64,000 bases of DNA, taken from the NCBI RefSeq assembly GCF_014904705.1, contig NZ_JACZCQ010000013.1:116528-180527 (forward strand), in the 5' to 3' direction. How positions within the stretch are numbered: the stretch's first letter is position 1; each line of letters begins with the position of its first letter. Below are positions 1-8,933 of this stretch, in pieces. The translations under genes were made by a program, and so were the position numbers. The notes under the pieces were generated by a model that was not told the origin of the DNA, did not search any database, and saw nothing but the letters and a program-made list of their open reading frames with translations. This DNA is from Nisaea sediminum. GTDB lineage: Bacteria > Pseudomonadota > Alphaproteobacteria > Thalassobaculales > Thalassobaculaceae.

Positions 1-2478
1 GTGGATTTCGATCCCGGCGCCGGCATCACCAACCTGACCAGCGCTGCCGGGGACGATATATTCATCGCCAAATACAGCAGCAGTGGCGAGCTCGTCTGGG
101 CGAAGAGCGTTGGAGGAACGAGTACTGATCAGGCTCTGTCGATCACAATCGACAGCAGCGGTAACAGCTACCTCACCGGAAAATTCGCGGGAACGGCGGA
201 TTTCGATCCCGGCCCGGGCACCACGAACCTGACCGGCTCCGGGTTCGACATCTTCGTCGCCAAGTACGACAGCAGCGGAAACCTCGTCTGGGCGAACAAA
301 GCCGGTGCCGGAGGTAACGATGAAGGCGTTTCGATTGCGGTAGATGGCAGCGGCAACAGCTACGCCGCCGGAACGTTTCGCTTCACGGTGGATTTCGATC
401 CCGGCGCCGGCACCACGAATCTAACCAGCCTCGGCCAGGACGATATCTTCATCGCCAAATACGACAGCAGCGGCGCCCTGACCTGGGCGAACAGGATCGG
501 CGGAACAAGTCACGACACCATCGGCTCGATCAACGTCGATAACGCCGGCAATCACTATGTCTCCGGATCCTTCATCGGCACGGTGGATTTCGATCCCGGC
601 GCCGGCACCACCAACCTGACCAGCGCCGGTGGCGGCAACCCTGACATATTCATTGCCAAGTACGACAGCAGCGGCGCCCTGGTCTGGGCGAAAAATGTCG
701 GCGGGACCACATCCGACAAGGCCTTGGCGAGCGCGCTCGACAGCAGCGGCAACAGCTACGTCACCGGATTTTTCAACGGCACTGTGGATTTCGATCCCGG
801 CGCCGGCATCAGCAACCTGACCAGCTCCGGTCTGACCGACATCTTCATCGCCAAGTATGACAGTAGCGGCAACTTCGTCTGGGCAAGAAGCACTGGCGGT
901 ACGAATGATGAACAAGGCGTATCGATCGCGGTTGATGGCAGCGGCAACAGCTATGCCACGGGAAAGTTCGCGGGAACGGTAGATTTCGATCCCGGCGCCG
1001 GCACCACCAACCTGACCAGCTCTGGTTCGGACGACATCTTCATCACCAAATACGACGGTAGCGGCAACTTCGTCTGGGCAAGAAGCGTCGGCGGCACCGG
1101 CAGCGATCTAGCGAACTCGGTCAAGGTCGACAGCAGCGGCAACACTTACCTCACCGGATACTTCCAGGGGACGGTGGATTTTGATCCGGGCAGCGGGACC
1201 AAGACCCTGACCAGCGCCGGCGGGGCCGACATATTCCTGCTGAAGCTCGACAGCGACGGTAATTTCGTCTCGGTCTCGTCGCAATCCTCGAGCAGCTCCG
1301 GCAGCGGCCTGACGGTCACGAGCCAGTCGCTCACCGGGTCGGAACTCAGCCAGACGCTGACGAACAATACCGGTACCGACGCGACCGGCCTGCTGGTGAG
1401 CGACACCGGGAGCGGCAATACGATCACCGCCACCCTGCCGGCCGGACTCTCCCTGACGCAGACCGGCACGGTTTCGGCGGTCAGCGGCACGGCAGCGGGA
1501 ACGGTTCTCAGCGGGCAGGTTCAGGCAAGCGCTGCATCGGCTTCGAACCAGAGTTTCCTCGATGGCCACGGCCAAGCCTACATCAACGGCCTCGGCGGAA
1601 CTCCGCTCGACATCCGGACCATCACCTTTTCCGATCCGAGCGGCGCGCAACAAACGGTCCAGTTCACCGGGACCACCAATGGCGGCGGAGAGGCCTTCGT
1701 CATCGACACCTCCGGGCTCGCGCCGGGCTCGACTGTGAAACTCGATCATATCGACTTCGCCGCCGTGCTCGGCAATGCCACCGTCAGCGGTGGCGATGGC
1801 CCGGGCTATGCCGTCGGCGACGATGCAGTACAGTTGATCTCCCTCGGCGCCGCGAACGACACGATCGCGGGCGGCGGCGGTGACGATACGGTCGGCTCCG
1901 GCTGGGGCGAGGATATCCTCTACGGCAACCAGGGGGCGGACCTGGTTTTCGGCGGCGGCGGCAAGGACACGCTCTATGGCGGACAGGGCCGCGACATCGT
2001 ACGCGGCGACAACGACAATGACCTGCTCTACGGCAACAGGGGTGAGGACACGCTCTCCGGCGGCAACGGCGACGATCTGCTCTACGGCGGTCAGGACAAC
2101 GACATCGTCTACGGCAATGCCGGCAACGACCGCCTGTTCGGCAATACCGGCGCCGACACGCTCTGCGGCGGCCGCGGCGACGACGTCCTCGCGGGCGGCA
2201 ACGGCGACGACCGGCTGGAGGGCAACACGGGCGACGATACCCTCTCCGGCGGCGACGGGGCGGACACCTTCGTCTTCAGCTTCAACGGCGGGAACGAGAC
2301 GGTGAGCGACTTCGCGGCGGGCACCGACACGCTGGCTCTACAGGCCGGGCTCGGGGTCAGCGACGGGACGGAGAGCGGCGGCAATACCGTCGTCACCTTC
2401 TCCGACGGCGGCACGGTGACCGTGATCGGCGTCAGCAAGACCGATCTCGCCGCGGCAACAGGCTGGGAACTCGGGTAA
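1..2478 (+). CDS. RTX calcium-binding protein with SBBP-like propeller repeats, 5'-truncated by window
   Basis: Seven repeat units of about 65 residues (unit starts near bases 1, 196, 388, 583, 784, 979 and 1174) each begin with a V/A-DFDPG motif and continue through DIFIAKYDSSG and GNSY-TG motifs, as in SBBP/beta-propeller repeats. From residue about 430 a linker leads to nonapeptide RTX repeats (GGxGxD, residues about 620-760) and a C-terminal DTFVF / DFAAGTDTL cap typical of type I secreted proteins. The GTG at base 1 is the Val codon that opens each repeat unit, so the gene almost certainly continues upstream of the window. The protein is probably extracellular or surface-attached and binds calcium. 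No T1SS genes are in the window. The C-terminal ~390 residues closely match the next gene. The biological role is unknown; adhesion or matrix function is inference. Confidence 0.85.
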   Translation: MDFDPGAGITNLTSAAGDDIFIAKYSSSGELVWAKSVGGTSTDQALSITIDSSGNSYLTGKFAGTADFDPGPGTTNLTGSGFDIFVAKYDSSGNLVWANKAGAGGNDEGVSIAVDGSGNSYAAGTFRFTVDFDPGAGTTNLTSLGQDDIFIAKYDSSGALTWANRIGGTSHDTIGSINVDNAGNHYVSGSFIGTVDFDPGAGTTNLTSAGGGNPDIFIAKYDSSGALVWAKNVGGTTSDKALASALDSSGNSYVTGFFNGTVDFDPGAGISNLTSSGLTDIFIAKYDSSGNFVWARSTGGTNDEQGVSIAVDGSGNSYATGKFAGTVDFDPGAGTTNLTSSGSDDIFITKYDGSGNFVWARSVGGTGSDLANSVKVDSSGNTYLTGYFQGTVDFDPGSGTKTLTSAGGADIFLLKLDSDGNFVSVSSQSSSSSGSGLTVTSQSLTGSELSQTLTNNTGTDATGLLVSDTGSGNTITATLPAGLSLTQTGTVSAVSGTAAGTVLSGQVQASAASASNQSFLDGHGQAYINGLGGTPLDIRTITFSDPSGAQQTVQFTGTTNGGGEAFVIDTSGLAPGSTVKLDHIDFAAVLGNATVSGGDGPGYAVGDDAVQLISLGAANDTIAGGGGDDTVGSGWGEDILYGNQGADLVFGGGGKDTLYGGQGRDIVRGDNDNDLLYGNRGEDTLSGGNGDDLLYGGQDNDIVYGNAGNDRLFGNTGADTLCGGRGDDVLAGGNGDDRLEGNTGDDTLSGGDGADTFVFSFNGGNETVSDFAAGTDTLALQAGLGVSDGTESGGNTVVTFSDGGTVTVIGVSKTDLAAATGWELG

Positions 2479-2513
2479 CGCAAGCGACCGGCGAATTTCC
2501 GAATTTGTCCATT

Positions 2514-2565
2514 TTGGAAATTCCAATTCTTCCAATTATTCCAACAAAAAGACCCATAATTCCAA
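2514..2565. repeat. Iterated TTCCAA motif upstream of second RTX gene
   Basis: TTCCAA occurs at 2521, 2530, 2539 and 2560. The first three copies are exactly 9 bp apart, and the fourth is 21 bp (about two helical turns) further on. The first copy is also the right arm of a 13-bp palindrome, TTGGAA-A-TTCCAA (2514-2526). The stretch is AT-rich, unlike the surrounding genes, and sits 25-75 bp before the next start codon. It may be a regulator-binding array or a promoter-region element; no known family is recognised. Confidence 0.55.
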
Positions 2566-2589
2566 TATCTTAATTGTCTTTATGCCCGC

Positions 2590-5223
2590 ATGCTGGTGCG
2601 CTGGATGTTTCCTGAAAAAACACGGATCGCGCGCGGTATGATTGTCGGCAAAGACTATCTGTTCATCGATCTATCGGTCCGTGAAGCGGATCACCTGGTC
2701 GCCGGCCTACGCGCCGGCACGACGGTCCACCGGCTCGCCGTCTCGGGAGACCCGCTGTCGGAAATCGCGGCGGTGCTCACCGGTCGCGCAGGCGTCCGGC
2801 GAATCTCGATCCTCGCACACGGCGCTCCCGGCACGGTCGAACTCTCGGGACGACGGATCGACGCCGCCGCCCTGAGGGCCGCCCCGAACAGTCTCAGCCG
2901 CATAAGATCCACTCTGGCACCAGGCGCCGAACTGGCGCTGATCTCCTGTGAGGCCGGCGCCGGACGCGCCGGGGGTGAACTGGTCGATGCTCTTGAAGCA
3001 GCGCTTGGCGCGACCGTATGGGCCTCCAGCCTCCCGCTCGGCGGCGATGCCGGATGGTCCGGTCTCCCGGTTGCGGGAGCCTTCTTCTCTGCCGAAGCGC
3101 TGCACGCCTACCCGGAGCGCCTCGCCGTCACCGGGACTCCCTCCACCGGAAACGACACGCTGACCAGCGATGGCGCGGCGGACAACATCGATGCGCTCGG
3201 CGGCAACGACATTGTCTACGGCAACGGTGGCAACGACACGCTGTCCGGCAATGGCGGCAACGACACGCTCTATGGCGGTACCGGCAACGATTCCCTCCGT
3301 GCCGGGACCGGGAGCGACGTGCTTTTCGGCGGCGACGGAAACGATACGCTCCACTCGTTATTCGACAGCGGTGCCGACACTTTCTATGGCGGCGACGGGG
3401 ACGATTTCACCCAGAGCTTCGTCTCGAATGCCGGTGCGGTCTTCTATGGCGGCGACGGGAACGACACGTTTCACCCGCTCGGCGGCGCCGGGACCGGGAC
3501 GTCCACCGGGATCACGATCTACGGCGATGCCGGCGACGATTTCATCTCCTCGGACGACGGCGCGGACACAATTTATGGGGGCACCGGCAACGACACGATC
3601 TACGGAGACGACGCTGGCGGCAAGGCCCTCAACCTGATCTATGGCGACGACGGAAACGACGTACTCTATTCTGGTGCTTTCCCCGTAGACGGTGACGGAG
3701 GAACCGGAAGCACGGTTTATGGCGGCTCCGGCGACGACACCTTCTATGCCTGTTCGGACAGGGACATCCTTGTCGGCGGATCGGGCGCCGATGTCTTCGC
3801 CGGCCAGTTCAACGTCACGAATTTGAACGGTGATACGATCTACGGCCTCGAGGTCGGCGACGCGATCTTTGCCAAGAGCACCGACCTCAGCTCCCTCAAC
3901 GGATCGATCGTCGGCAGCACGATCAGTCTCGGCGGCTCGAACGCGGTGAACATCGCGAACGCGTCCGGCAGCCTGCAGATCTCCGTCTCGTTCGACGGCA
4001 CGCATTCCACCCTGACATTCTCGCTGGCGCCCCCGTCTTCCGCCACCAGCCTTAGCGTGCGCGACCAGAGTGCCGGGGACGGCACGGTGACGAACCAGAC
4101 CCTGACCAACAATACCGGCGCCACGGCGAGCGGCCTGCTGATCGGCGGCACCGGCAGCGGCAACACGATCACCGTCACCCTGCCGGCCGGGCTCTCCGTG
4201 ACGAACGCAGGCACCGCGACCGCCGTCAGCGGCAGCACGGCCGGGACGACCCTGACGAGCCAGCTCCGGGGAAGCGGCGCTTCGACCGCAAACCAGACCT
4301 TTCTCGACACCCACGGCCAGGGCTATGTCAACGGCCTCGGCGGAACTCCGCTCGACATCCGGACCCTCACCTTTTCCGGATCCGACGGCACGCAACAGAC
4401 GGTCCAGGTCACCGGCACCGCCAACGGCGGCGGAGAGGCCTTGATCATCGACAGCTCGGGACTGATGCCGGGCTCCACGCTGCAGCTCGACCATATCGAT
4501 TTCGCCGCCGTGCTCGGCAACGCCACCGTGATCGGCGGCGCGGGCACGAACTATGTCGTCGGCGACGACGCCGCCCAGTTCGTCTCGCTCGGCACCGGGA
4601 ACGACACAATCGCCGGCGGCGGAGGCAGCGACACGCTCAACTCCGGCTACGGCGAGGACCTGATCTACGGCAACCAGGGCGCGGACTCGATGCTAGGCGG
4701 CGGCGGCAGGGACACGCTCTTTGGCGGACAGGACGGCGATGTCCTGCTCGGCGGAAACGACAACGACCTGCTCTACGGCAACAAGGGCGCGGACACGATT
4801 TCCGGCGGTGGAAACGACGACGTGCTCTTTGGCGGGCAGGACAACGACATCCTCTACGGAAATGCCGGCAACGACAGCCTCTTCGGCAATCTGGGGGCCG
4901 ATACGCTCTGCGGCGGTCAGGGCAATGATACGCTTGCCGGAGGAGACGGCGCCGACCGGATTGAAGGTAACCGGGGCGACGACGTGCTGAGCGGCGGCGC
5001 GGGTGCGGACACCTTCGTTTTCAGCTTCGGCGACGGGAACGAGACGGTCACGGATTTCGCGGCCGGCACCGACACGCTCGCGCTGCAGAACGGTCTCGGC
5101 GTCAGTGGCGGAGCGGAGAGCGGAGGCAACACCCTTGTCACCTTCTCCGATGGCGGCACGGTGACCGTCATCGGCGTCAGCAAGACCGACCTCGCAGCCG
5201 CGACAGGCTGGGATCTCGGGTAA
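2590..5223 (+). CDS. DUF4347 domain-containing RTX calcium-binding protein
   Basis: This is a full-length 877-residue protein. Residues about 25-165 match the DUF4347 pattern, with an ILAHGAPG-like strand and a LISCEAGAGRAGG motif; this domain often heads giant RTX or cadherin-like proteins. Two blocks of GGxGxDxL nonapeptides follow (residues about 195-400 and 660-810). Between them is a linker module, and the C-terminal cap is nearly identical to that of the gene upstream. There is no Sec signal, as expected for type I secretion with a C-terminal signal. The ATG at 2590 has no strong ribosome binding site; an in-frame ATG at 2638 is the main alternative. The gene lies 111 bp after the first RTX gene and in the same direction. 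The substrate or partner is unknown. Confidence 0.85.
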   Translation: MLVRWMFPEKTRIARGMIVGKDYLFIDLSVREADHLVAGLRAGTTVHRLAVSGDPLSEIAAVLTGRAGVRRISILAHGAPGTVELSGRRIDAAALRAAPNSLSRIRSTLAPGAELALISCEAGAGRAGGELVDALEAALGATVWASSLPLGGDAGWSGLPVAGAFFSAEALHAYPERLAVTGTPSTGNDTLTSDGAADNIDALGGNDIVYGNGGNDTLSGNGGNDTLYGGTGNDSLRAGTGSDVLFGGDGNDTLHSLFDSGADTFYGGDGDDFTQSFVSNAGAVFYGGDGNDTFHPLGGAGTGTSTGITIYGDAGDDFISSDDGADTIYGGTGNDTIYGDDAGGKALNLIYGDDGNDVLYSGAFPVDGDGGTGSTVYGGSGDDTFYACSDRDILVGGSGADVFAGQFNVTNLNGDTIYGLEVGDAIFAKSTDLSSLNGSIVGSTISLGGSNAVNIANASGSLQISVSFDGTHSTLTFSLAPPSSATSLSVRDQSAGDGTVTNQTLTNNTGATASGLLIGGTGSGNTITVTLPAGLSVTNAGTATAVSGSTAGTTLTSQLRGSGASTANQTFLDTHGQGYVNGLGGTPLDIRTLTFSGSDGTQQTVQVTGTANGGGEALIIDSSGLMPGSTLQLDHIDFAAVLGNATVIGGAGTNYVVGDDAAQFVSLGTGNDTIAGGGGSDTLNSGYGEDLIYGNQGADSMLGGGGRDTLFGGQDGDVLLGGNDNDLLYGNKGADTISGGGNDDVLFGGQDNDILYGNAGNDSLFGNLGADTLCGGQGNDTLAGGDGADRIEGNRGDDVLSGGAGADTFVFSFGDGNETVTDFAAGTDTLALQNGLGVSGGAESGGNTLVTFSDGGTVTVIGVSKTDLAAATGWDLG

Positions 5224-5235
5224 CGATCCCCTGGC

Positions 5236-5253
5236 CCCCGGCCTCCGCCGGGG
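5236..5253. terminator. GC-rich hairpin between convergent genes
   Basis: CCCCGGC (5236-5242) pairs with GCCGGGG (5247-5253) across a 4-nt loop, just after the RTX gene stop and before the 3' end of the convergent dehydrogenase gene. There is no long U-run, so termination activity is only plausible. Confidence 0.4.
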
Positions 5254-5270
5254 TTGACGGTCGGAACAAG

Positions 5271-7688
5271 TTATCCCCGCATCAAGCTGCCTTTCGGGTC
5301 GTGCAACGGTGTATCGACCCGATGCGCCTTCAGGATCTTGCCGAGAATCTCGACCTCGAAGCCATCTGTCTTCTCCGTATATTCCCGTGGCACGTAGCCG
5401 AGCGCGATGCTCTTGCCCACCGTGTGGCCGTAGCCGCCGGACGTGATCCAGCCCACCGCCTTGCCGCCGTGGAAGATCGGCTCGTCGGCGATAGGATCGA
5501 TCTCCTCCACGTCTATGGTCAGCGCGATCAGCCGGTATTTGCCGCCGCCCGCCGCCTGCTCGGCGGCCAGCGCCTCGCGGCCAATGAAGCTGTTCTTCGA
5601 CATGTCGACGAAGCGCTCGAGCCCCGCCTCGAAAGGCGAATAGTCGGGCGTGAATTCGCGGAGGAAGCCGCCGAAACTTTTCTCCAGGCGAAGGGAATTC
5701 AGCGCCCGTCCGCCGAAATGCCTGAGCCCGAATTCGGCGCCGGCCTCGACCAGCAGGTCGTAGAGCGCGATCAGATAGTCCGGCCGCACCCAGATCTCGT
5801 ACCCCCGCTCGCCGGTGAAGGAGAGCCGGCCGACCATGGCATGCAACAGGCCGATATTCGTCTCGCGGAAGGACATGAAGGGCATCGCCGCAGTGGAGAC
5901 ATCCTCGTGCGTGACCTTGGCCAGCAGGTCCGCCGCCTTCGGCCCGGCGATGGAAAGACCGACGAGATCCTGGCAGCGGCTGCGGATCTCGACCCCGCTC
6001 TCCGGCAGATGGTCCCAGAACCAGCGGAGATGGAACATCTCGGCGACGCCGGAGCCGAAGATCATGAAGTGGTTCTCGGCCAGCTTGGCGATGGTGAAGT
6101 CGCCGATGATCTTGCCCTGCCGGTTCAGCATCGGCGTCAAAACGATGCGTCCGGTGCGCGGCATCCTGTTGGCCATCAGTTCGGAGAGCCAGGCTTCCGC
6201 CCCCTCGCCCGTCACCTCATACTTGGCGAAGTTTGAGATCTCCAGCAGGCCGACACCCGATCGCACCGCCCGGCACTCCTCGCCCACCGGGCCGAAGGCG
6301 TTGGAGCGGCCGAACGTCACGTTCTCCACCGGCTCCATGCCTTCCGGCGCGAACCAGAGCGCGTGCTCCAGCCCGTAGGAGGCGCCGAAGACCGCGTTCT
6401 TCGCCTTCAGCCGGTCATAGATCGCCGTCATGCGATGCGGCCGCGCCGCCTTCAGTTCCTCGTTCGGGAAAGTGATGGAGAAGCGGCGGGAATAATTCTC
6501 CTTCACCTTCTCGTAGGCATAGCCCTTGGTCGCATAGTTGCCGAAGCGGGCGCAATCCATGGCAAAGACGTCCATGTCCGGTTCGCCCTCGATCATCCAC
6601 TGGGCGAGCGCGAGACCGACACCGCCGCCCTGGCTGAAGCCGGCCATCACGCCGCAGGCGAGATACATGTTCTTCAGCCCCGGCACCGGCCCGACCAGCG
6701 GGTTGCCGTCGGGCGCGAAGGTGAAGGGCCCGTTGATCATCGACTTCACCCCCGCCTGCGCCAGGAAGGGGAAGTGCTGGTAGGCGACGTCGAGCGAGGG
6801 CGCGATGCGGTCGAGGTCCGGCTGCAGCAGCTCGTGGCCGAAATCCCACGGCGTCTCGTGCGGCGACCAGGGCACGCAGGCCTTCTCGTAGGTCCCGAGC
6901 AGGAAGCCGACGCCCTCCTGGCGGGTATAGATCTCCGCCTCGAAATCGATCAGATGCGGCAACTCGTTTTCCAGCGCCTTGATCTCGTCCAGCGGCTCGG
7001 TGATCAGGTAGTGATGCTCCATCGCCAGCACCGGCAGTTCGAGCCCGACCATGCGGCCGACCTCGCGGGCCCAGAGACCGCCCGCATTCACCACCTTCTC
7101 GCAGCGGATCGTGCCCTTGTCGGTGACGACGGACCAGGTGCCGTCCTTTTCCGCGACCAGCTCCTCGACCTTGGTGTGGCGGTAGATCTCCGCCCCGCCC
7201 TTGCGCGCCGAGATGGCATAGGCGTTGGTCACCCCGGAGGGATCGACATGGCCCTCGTTCGGATCGTAGACCGCGCCGACGAAATGCTTCGCATCGCAGA
7301 GCGGATGCAGGCGCTGCACCTCGTCGAGCGAGATGAAGTCGATGTCGAGGCCCATATATTTCGACTTCGCGACCATGGTCTTCAGGTAGTCGACACGGGA
7401 TTGCGTGCCCGCCGCCATGATGCCGCCGGAGAGATGTACGCCGGTCGCCTGCCCGGAGATCTCCTCGATCTCCTTGTAGAGGTCGATGGTGTATTTCTGC
7501 AGCTTGGTGACGTTCGGGTCGCTGTTCAGCGTGTGCATGCCGCCCGCGGCGTGCCAGGTCGAACCGGAGGTCAGCTCGCTGCGCTCCACCAGGACCACGT
7601 CCTTCCAGCCGAGCTTGGTCAGGTGATAGAGCACCGAACAGCCGACGACGCCCCCGCCGATGACCACGACCTGCGTGTGCGATTTCAT
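5271..7688 (-). CDS. FAD-dependent dimethylglycine/sarcosine dehydrogenase-like protein with GcvT-fold C-terminus
   Basis: This 805-residue flavoprotein has an N-terminal Rossmann motif GGGVVG (residues 11-16) and a DAO-family fold. The STWHAAGG segment contains His46, the position of covalent FAD attachment in dimethylglycine dehydrogenase. The C-terminal ~370 residues look like the aminomethyltransferase (GcvT) fold used to pass the one-carbon unit to tetrahydrofolate. The size and two-domain layout fit dimethylglycine or sarcosine dehydrogenases, which oxidatively demethylate N-methylated glycines in glycine betaine breakdown. The exact substrate cannot be read from the sequence. The gene is transcribed alone, convergent with the RTX gene. 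The glycine cleavage operon 9 kb away would use the glycine product, but a functional link is inference. Confidence 0.85.
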   Translation of the reverse strand: MKSHTQVVVIGGGVVGCSVLYHLTKLGWKDVVLVERSELTSGSTWHAAGGMHTLNSDPNVTKLQKYTIDLYKEIEEISGQATGVHLSGGIMAAGTQSRVDYLKTMVAKSKYMGLDIDFISLDEVQRLHPLCDAKHFVGAVYDPNEGHVDPSGVTNAYAISARKGGAEIYRHTKVEELVAEKDGTWSVVTDKGTIRCEKVVNAGGLWAREVGRMVGLELPVLAMEHHYLITEPLDEIKALENELPHLIDFEAEIYTRQEGVGFLLGTYEKACVPWSPHETPWDFGHELLQPDLDRIAPSLDVAYQHFPFLAQAGVKSMINGPFTFAPDGNPLVGPVPGLKNMYLACGVMAGFSQGGGVGLALAQWMIEGEPDMDVFAMDCARFGNYATKGYAYEKVKENYSRRFSITFPNEELKAARPHRMTAIYDRLKAKNAVFGASYGLEHALWFAPEGMEPVENVTFGRSNAFGPVGEECRAVRSGVGLLEISNFAKYEVTGEGAEAWLSELMANRMPRTGRIVLTPMLNRQGKIIGDFTIAKLAENHFMIFGSGVAEMFHLRWFWDHLPESGVEIRSRCQDLVGLSIAGPKAADLLAKVTHEDVSTAAMPFMSFRETNIGLLHAMVGRLSFTGERGYEIWVRPDYLIALYDLLVEAGAEFGLRHFGGRALNSLRLEKSFGGFLREFTPDYSPFEAGLERFVDMSKNSFIGREALAAEQAAGGGKYRLIALTIDVEEIDPIADEPIFHGGKAVGWITSGGYGHTVGKSIALGYVPREYTEKTDGFEVEILGKILKAHRVDTPLHDPKGSLMRG

Positions 7689-7886
7689 GAAGCCTCTCCC
7701 CTGCCCGACATCATTGTGCAGGGGTTAGTCCAACAGGTCCGCACCGAAGAGGCGAGCCGCACGGCGACACCGGCCCGGTGCGCCACGTCGCAATTGGAGC
7801 ATTGGCCGCAACGCAAGAAAGCCCCGCCCGAGTTTGGTCCTTGGGCGAAGCCTTCCCGGATAGCGGATTAAAAATTTTAGCATGGA

Positions 7887-8288
7887 TCAGTTATTCTTCA
7901 CGACCTTGAAGACGTAGACCTGCGCCTTCCAGTTCGAGGAATGCTCCACCCGGTATTGATTGCAATAGTCACTGAGAGTTGTGATCTGACTGTGCATGAA
8001 CGTATATGGGGGATCGGCGACCCGTATTTCACATGAATTGTCGCCGTCCTGCATCAGGATCGTGCAGTCTTCCTCGTCGCCAGCGCTGTTTGAGACACCG
8101 TCGACCAACCAAACACCATCACTGTCCTGGCCTTTTGCGGTCGCCTGACAGTACTCGATCACGCCAGGGTCCTGATGCTTCACTGTCAGCTTGAACGGCG
8201 CCTGCAATTCCCAGACATTAGTCGCGGATGCGCTTCCGGCAAAACCCAAGACCATACACAAGACCAAAAAACTAAATGCTGCCTTCAC
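7887..8288 (-). CDS. Small secreted protein of unknown function
   Basis: This 133-residue protein has a clear N-terminal signal peptide (hydrophobic residues about 4-16, cleavage near GSASA-T, residue about 23). The mature part has four cysteines (YCQ, EDCT, NSCE, DYCN contexts), which could form two disulfides. I do not recognise a domain family. It stands alone between the flavoprotein gene and the SRPBCC gene, with a 228-bp AT-richer upstream region. A periplasmic location is inferred from the signal peptide only. Confidence 0.7.
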   Translation of the reverse strand: MKAAFSFLVLCMVLGFAGSASATNVWELQAPFKLTVKHQDPGVIEYCQATAKGQDSDGVWLVDGVSNSAGDEEDCTILMQDGDNSCEIRVADPPYTFMHSQITTLSDYCNQYRVEHSSNWKAQVYVFKVVKNN

Positions 8289-8516
8289 GGCGCCCTCCTC
8301 TATTGAACAACCGAATAGAGGACCTTCAACTCATACGCGTCAATTCTGATTGTGTATCAACTTGTGACACTCATCATTGGCGCACTGGCCGGAAAGCGAA
8401 GGCCACAAAACTTTCGTCGCACGAAGACAAGATATGTTTGACGAGATCACGCGAATCATTTGCCAATTTCCCCATTCACCTTAGGCTCTCCCGCAACGAC
8501 ACCGAAGGAGGTTTCG

Positions 8517-8933
8517 ATGGCGACAGTCGATATGAGTGTGAAACTGGCGGCACCGGCGGCCGATGTCTGGGCCGTGGTCGGGGATTTCCTCAATATCCAT
8601 GAGTGGCATCCGGCGGTCGACCGGATCGAGGCGATGGGCGCCGGCGGGATCCGGCGGGTCCATAGCGCCAATGGCGGGCCGGTCTTCGACGAGGTCCAGC
8701 TAGAACGCGACGAGGAAGGCCGCCGCATGCGCTACGCCATCCTCGGCAAACCCTTTCCGCTGGAGAATTATTCCGCCTGGATGAGCGTCGAGGATGCGGG
8801 CGGCGGCTCGGTCGTTCGCTGGCACTCCGCCTTCGCCCCGGACGAGGGACGCGAGGAGAAGGCGGCCGGCATCGTGAAGTTCATCTACAAGAGCGGCTTC
8901 GACGCGCTTGTGGAGAGGTTCGGCGCCGGCTGA
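8517..8933 (+). CDS. SRPBCC (START/Bet v1-like) family protein
   Basis: This 138-residue protein has the pattern of polyketide cyclase/START-like proteins: an N-terminal strand with ADVWAVVGDFLNIHEWHP (residues about 14-31), a middle sheet with a conserved WMSVEDAGGGS-type strand, and a C-terminal helix. The start is fixed by AAGGAGG just before ATG 8517; an in-frame upstream start at 8460 lacks this. The fold forms a pocket for small hydrophobic ligands, and the ligand here is unknown. The last 49 bases overlap the 3' end of the convergent EamA transporter gene. Confidence 0.85.
   Translation: MATVDMSVKLAAPAADVWAVVGDFLNIHEWHPAVDRIEAMGAGGIRRVHSANGGPVFDEVQLERDEEGRRMRYAILGKPFPLENYSAWMSVEDAGGGSVVRWHSAFAPDEGREEKAAGIVKFIYKSGFDALVERFGAG

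Noticed and set aside
1..1270. CRISPR-like or satellite array
   Set aside because: The ~195-bp repeats are protein-coding in one frame, vary at third positions and have no unique spacers.
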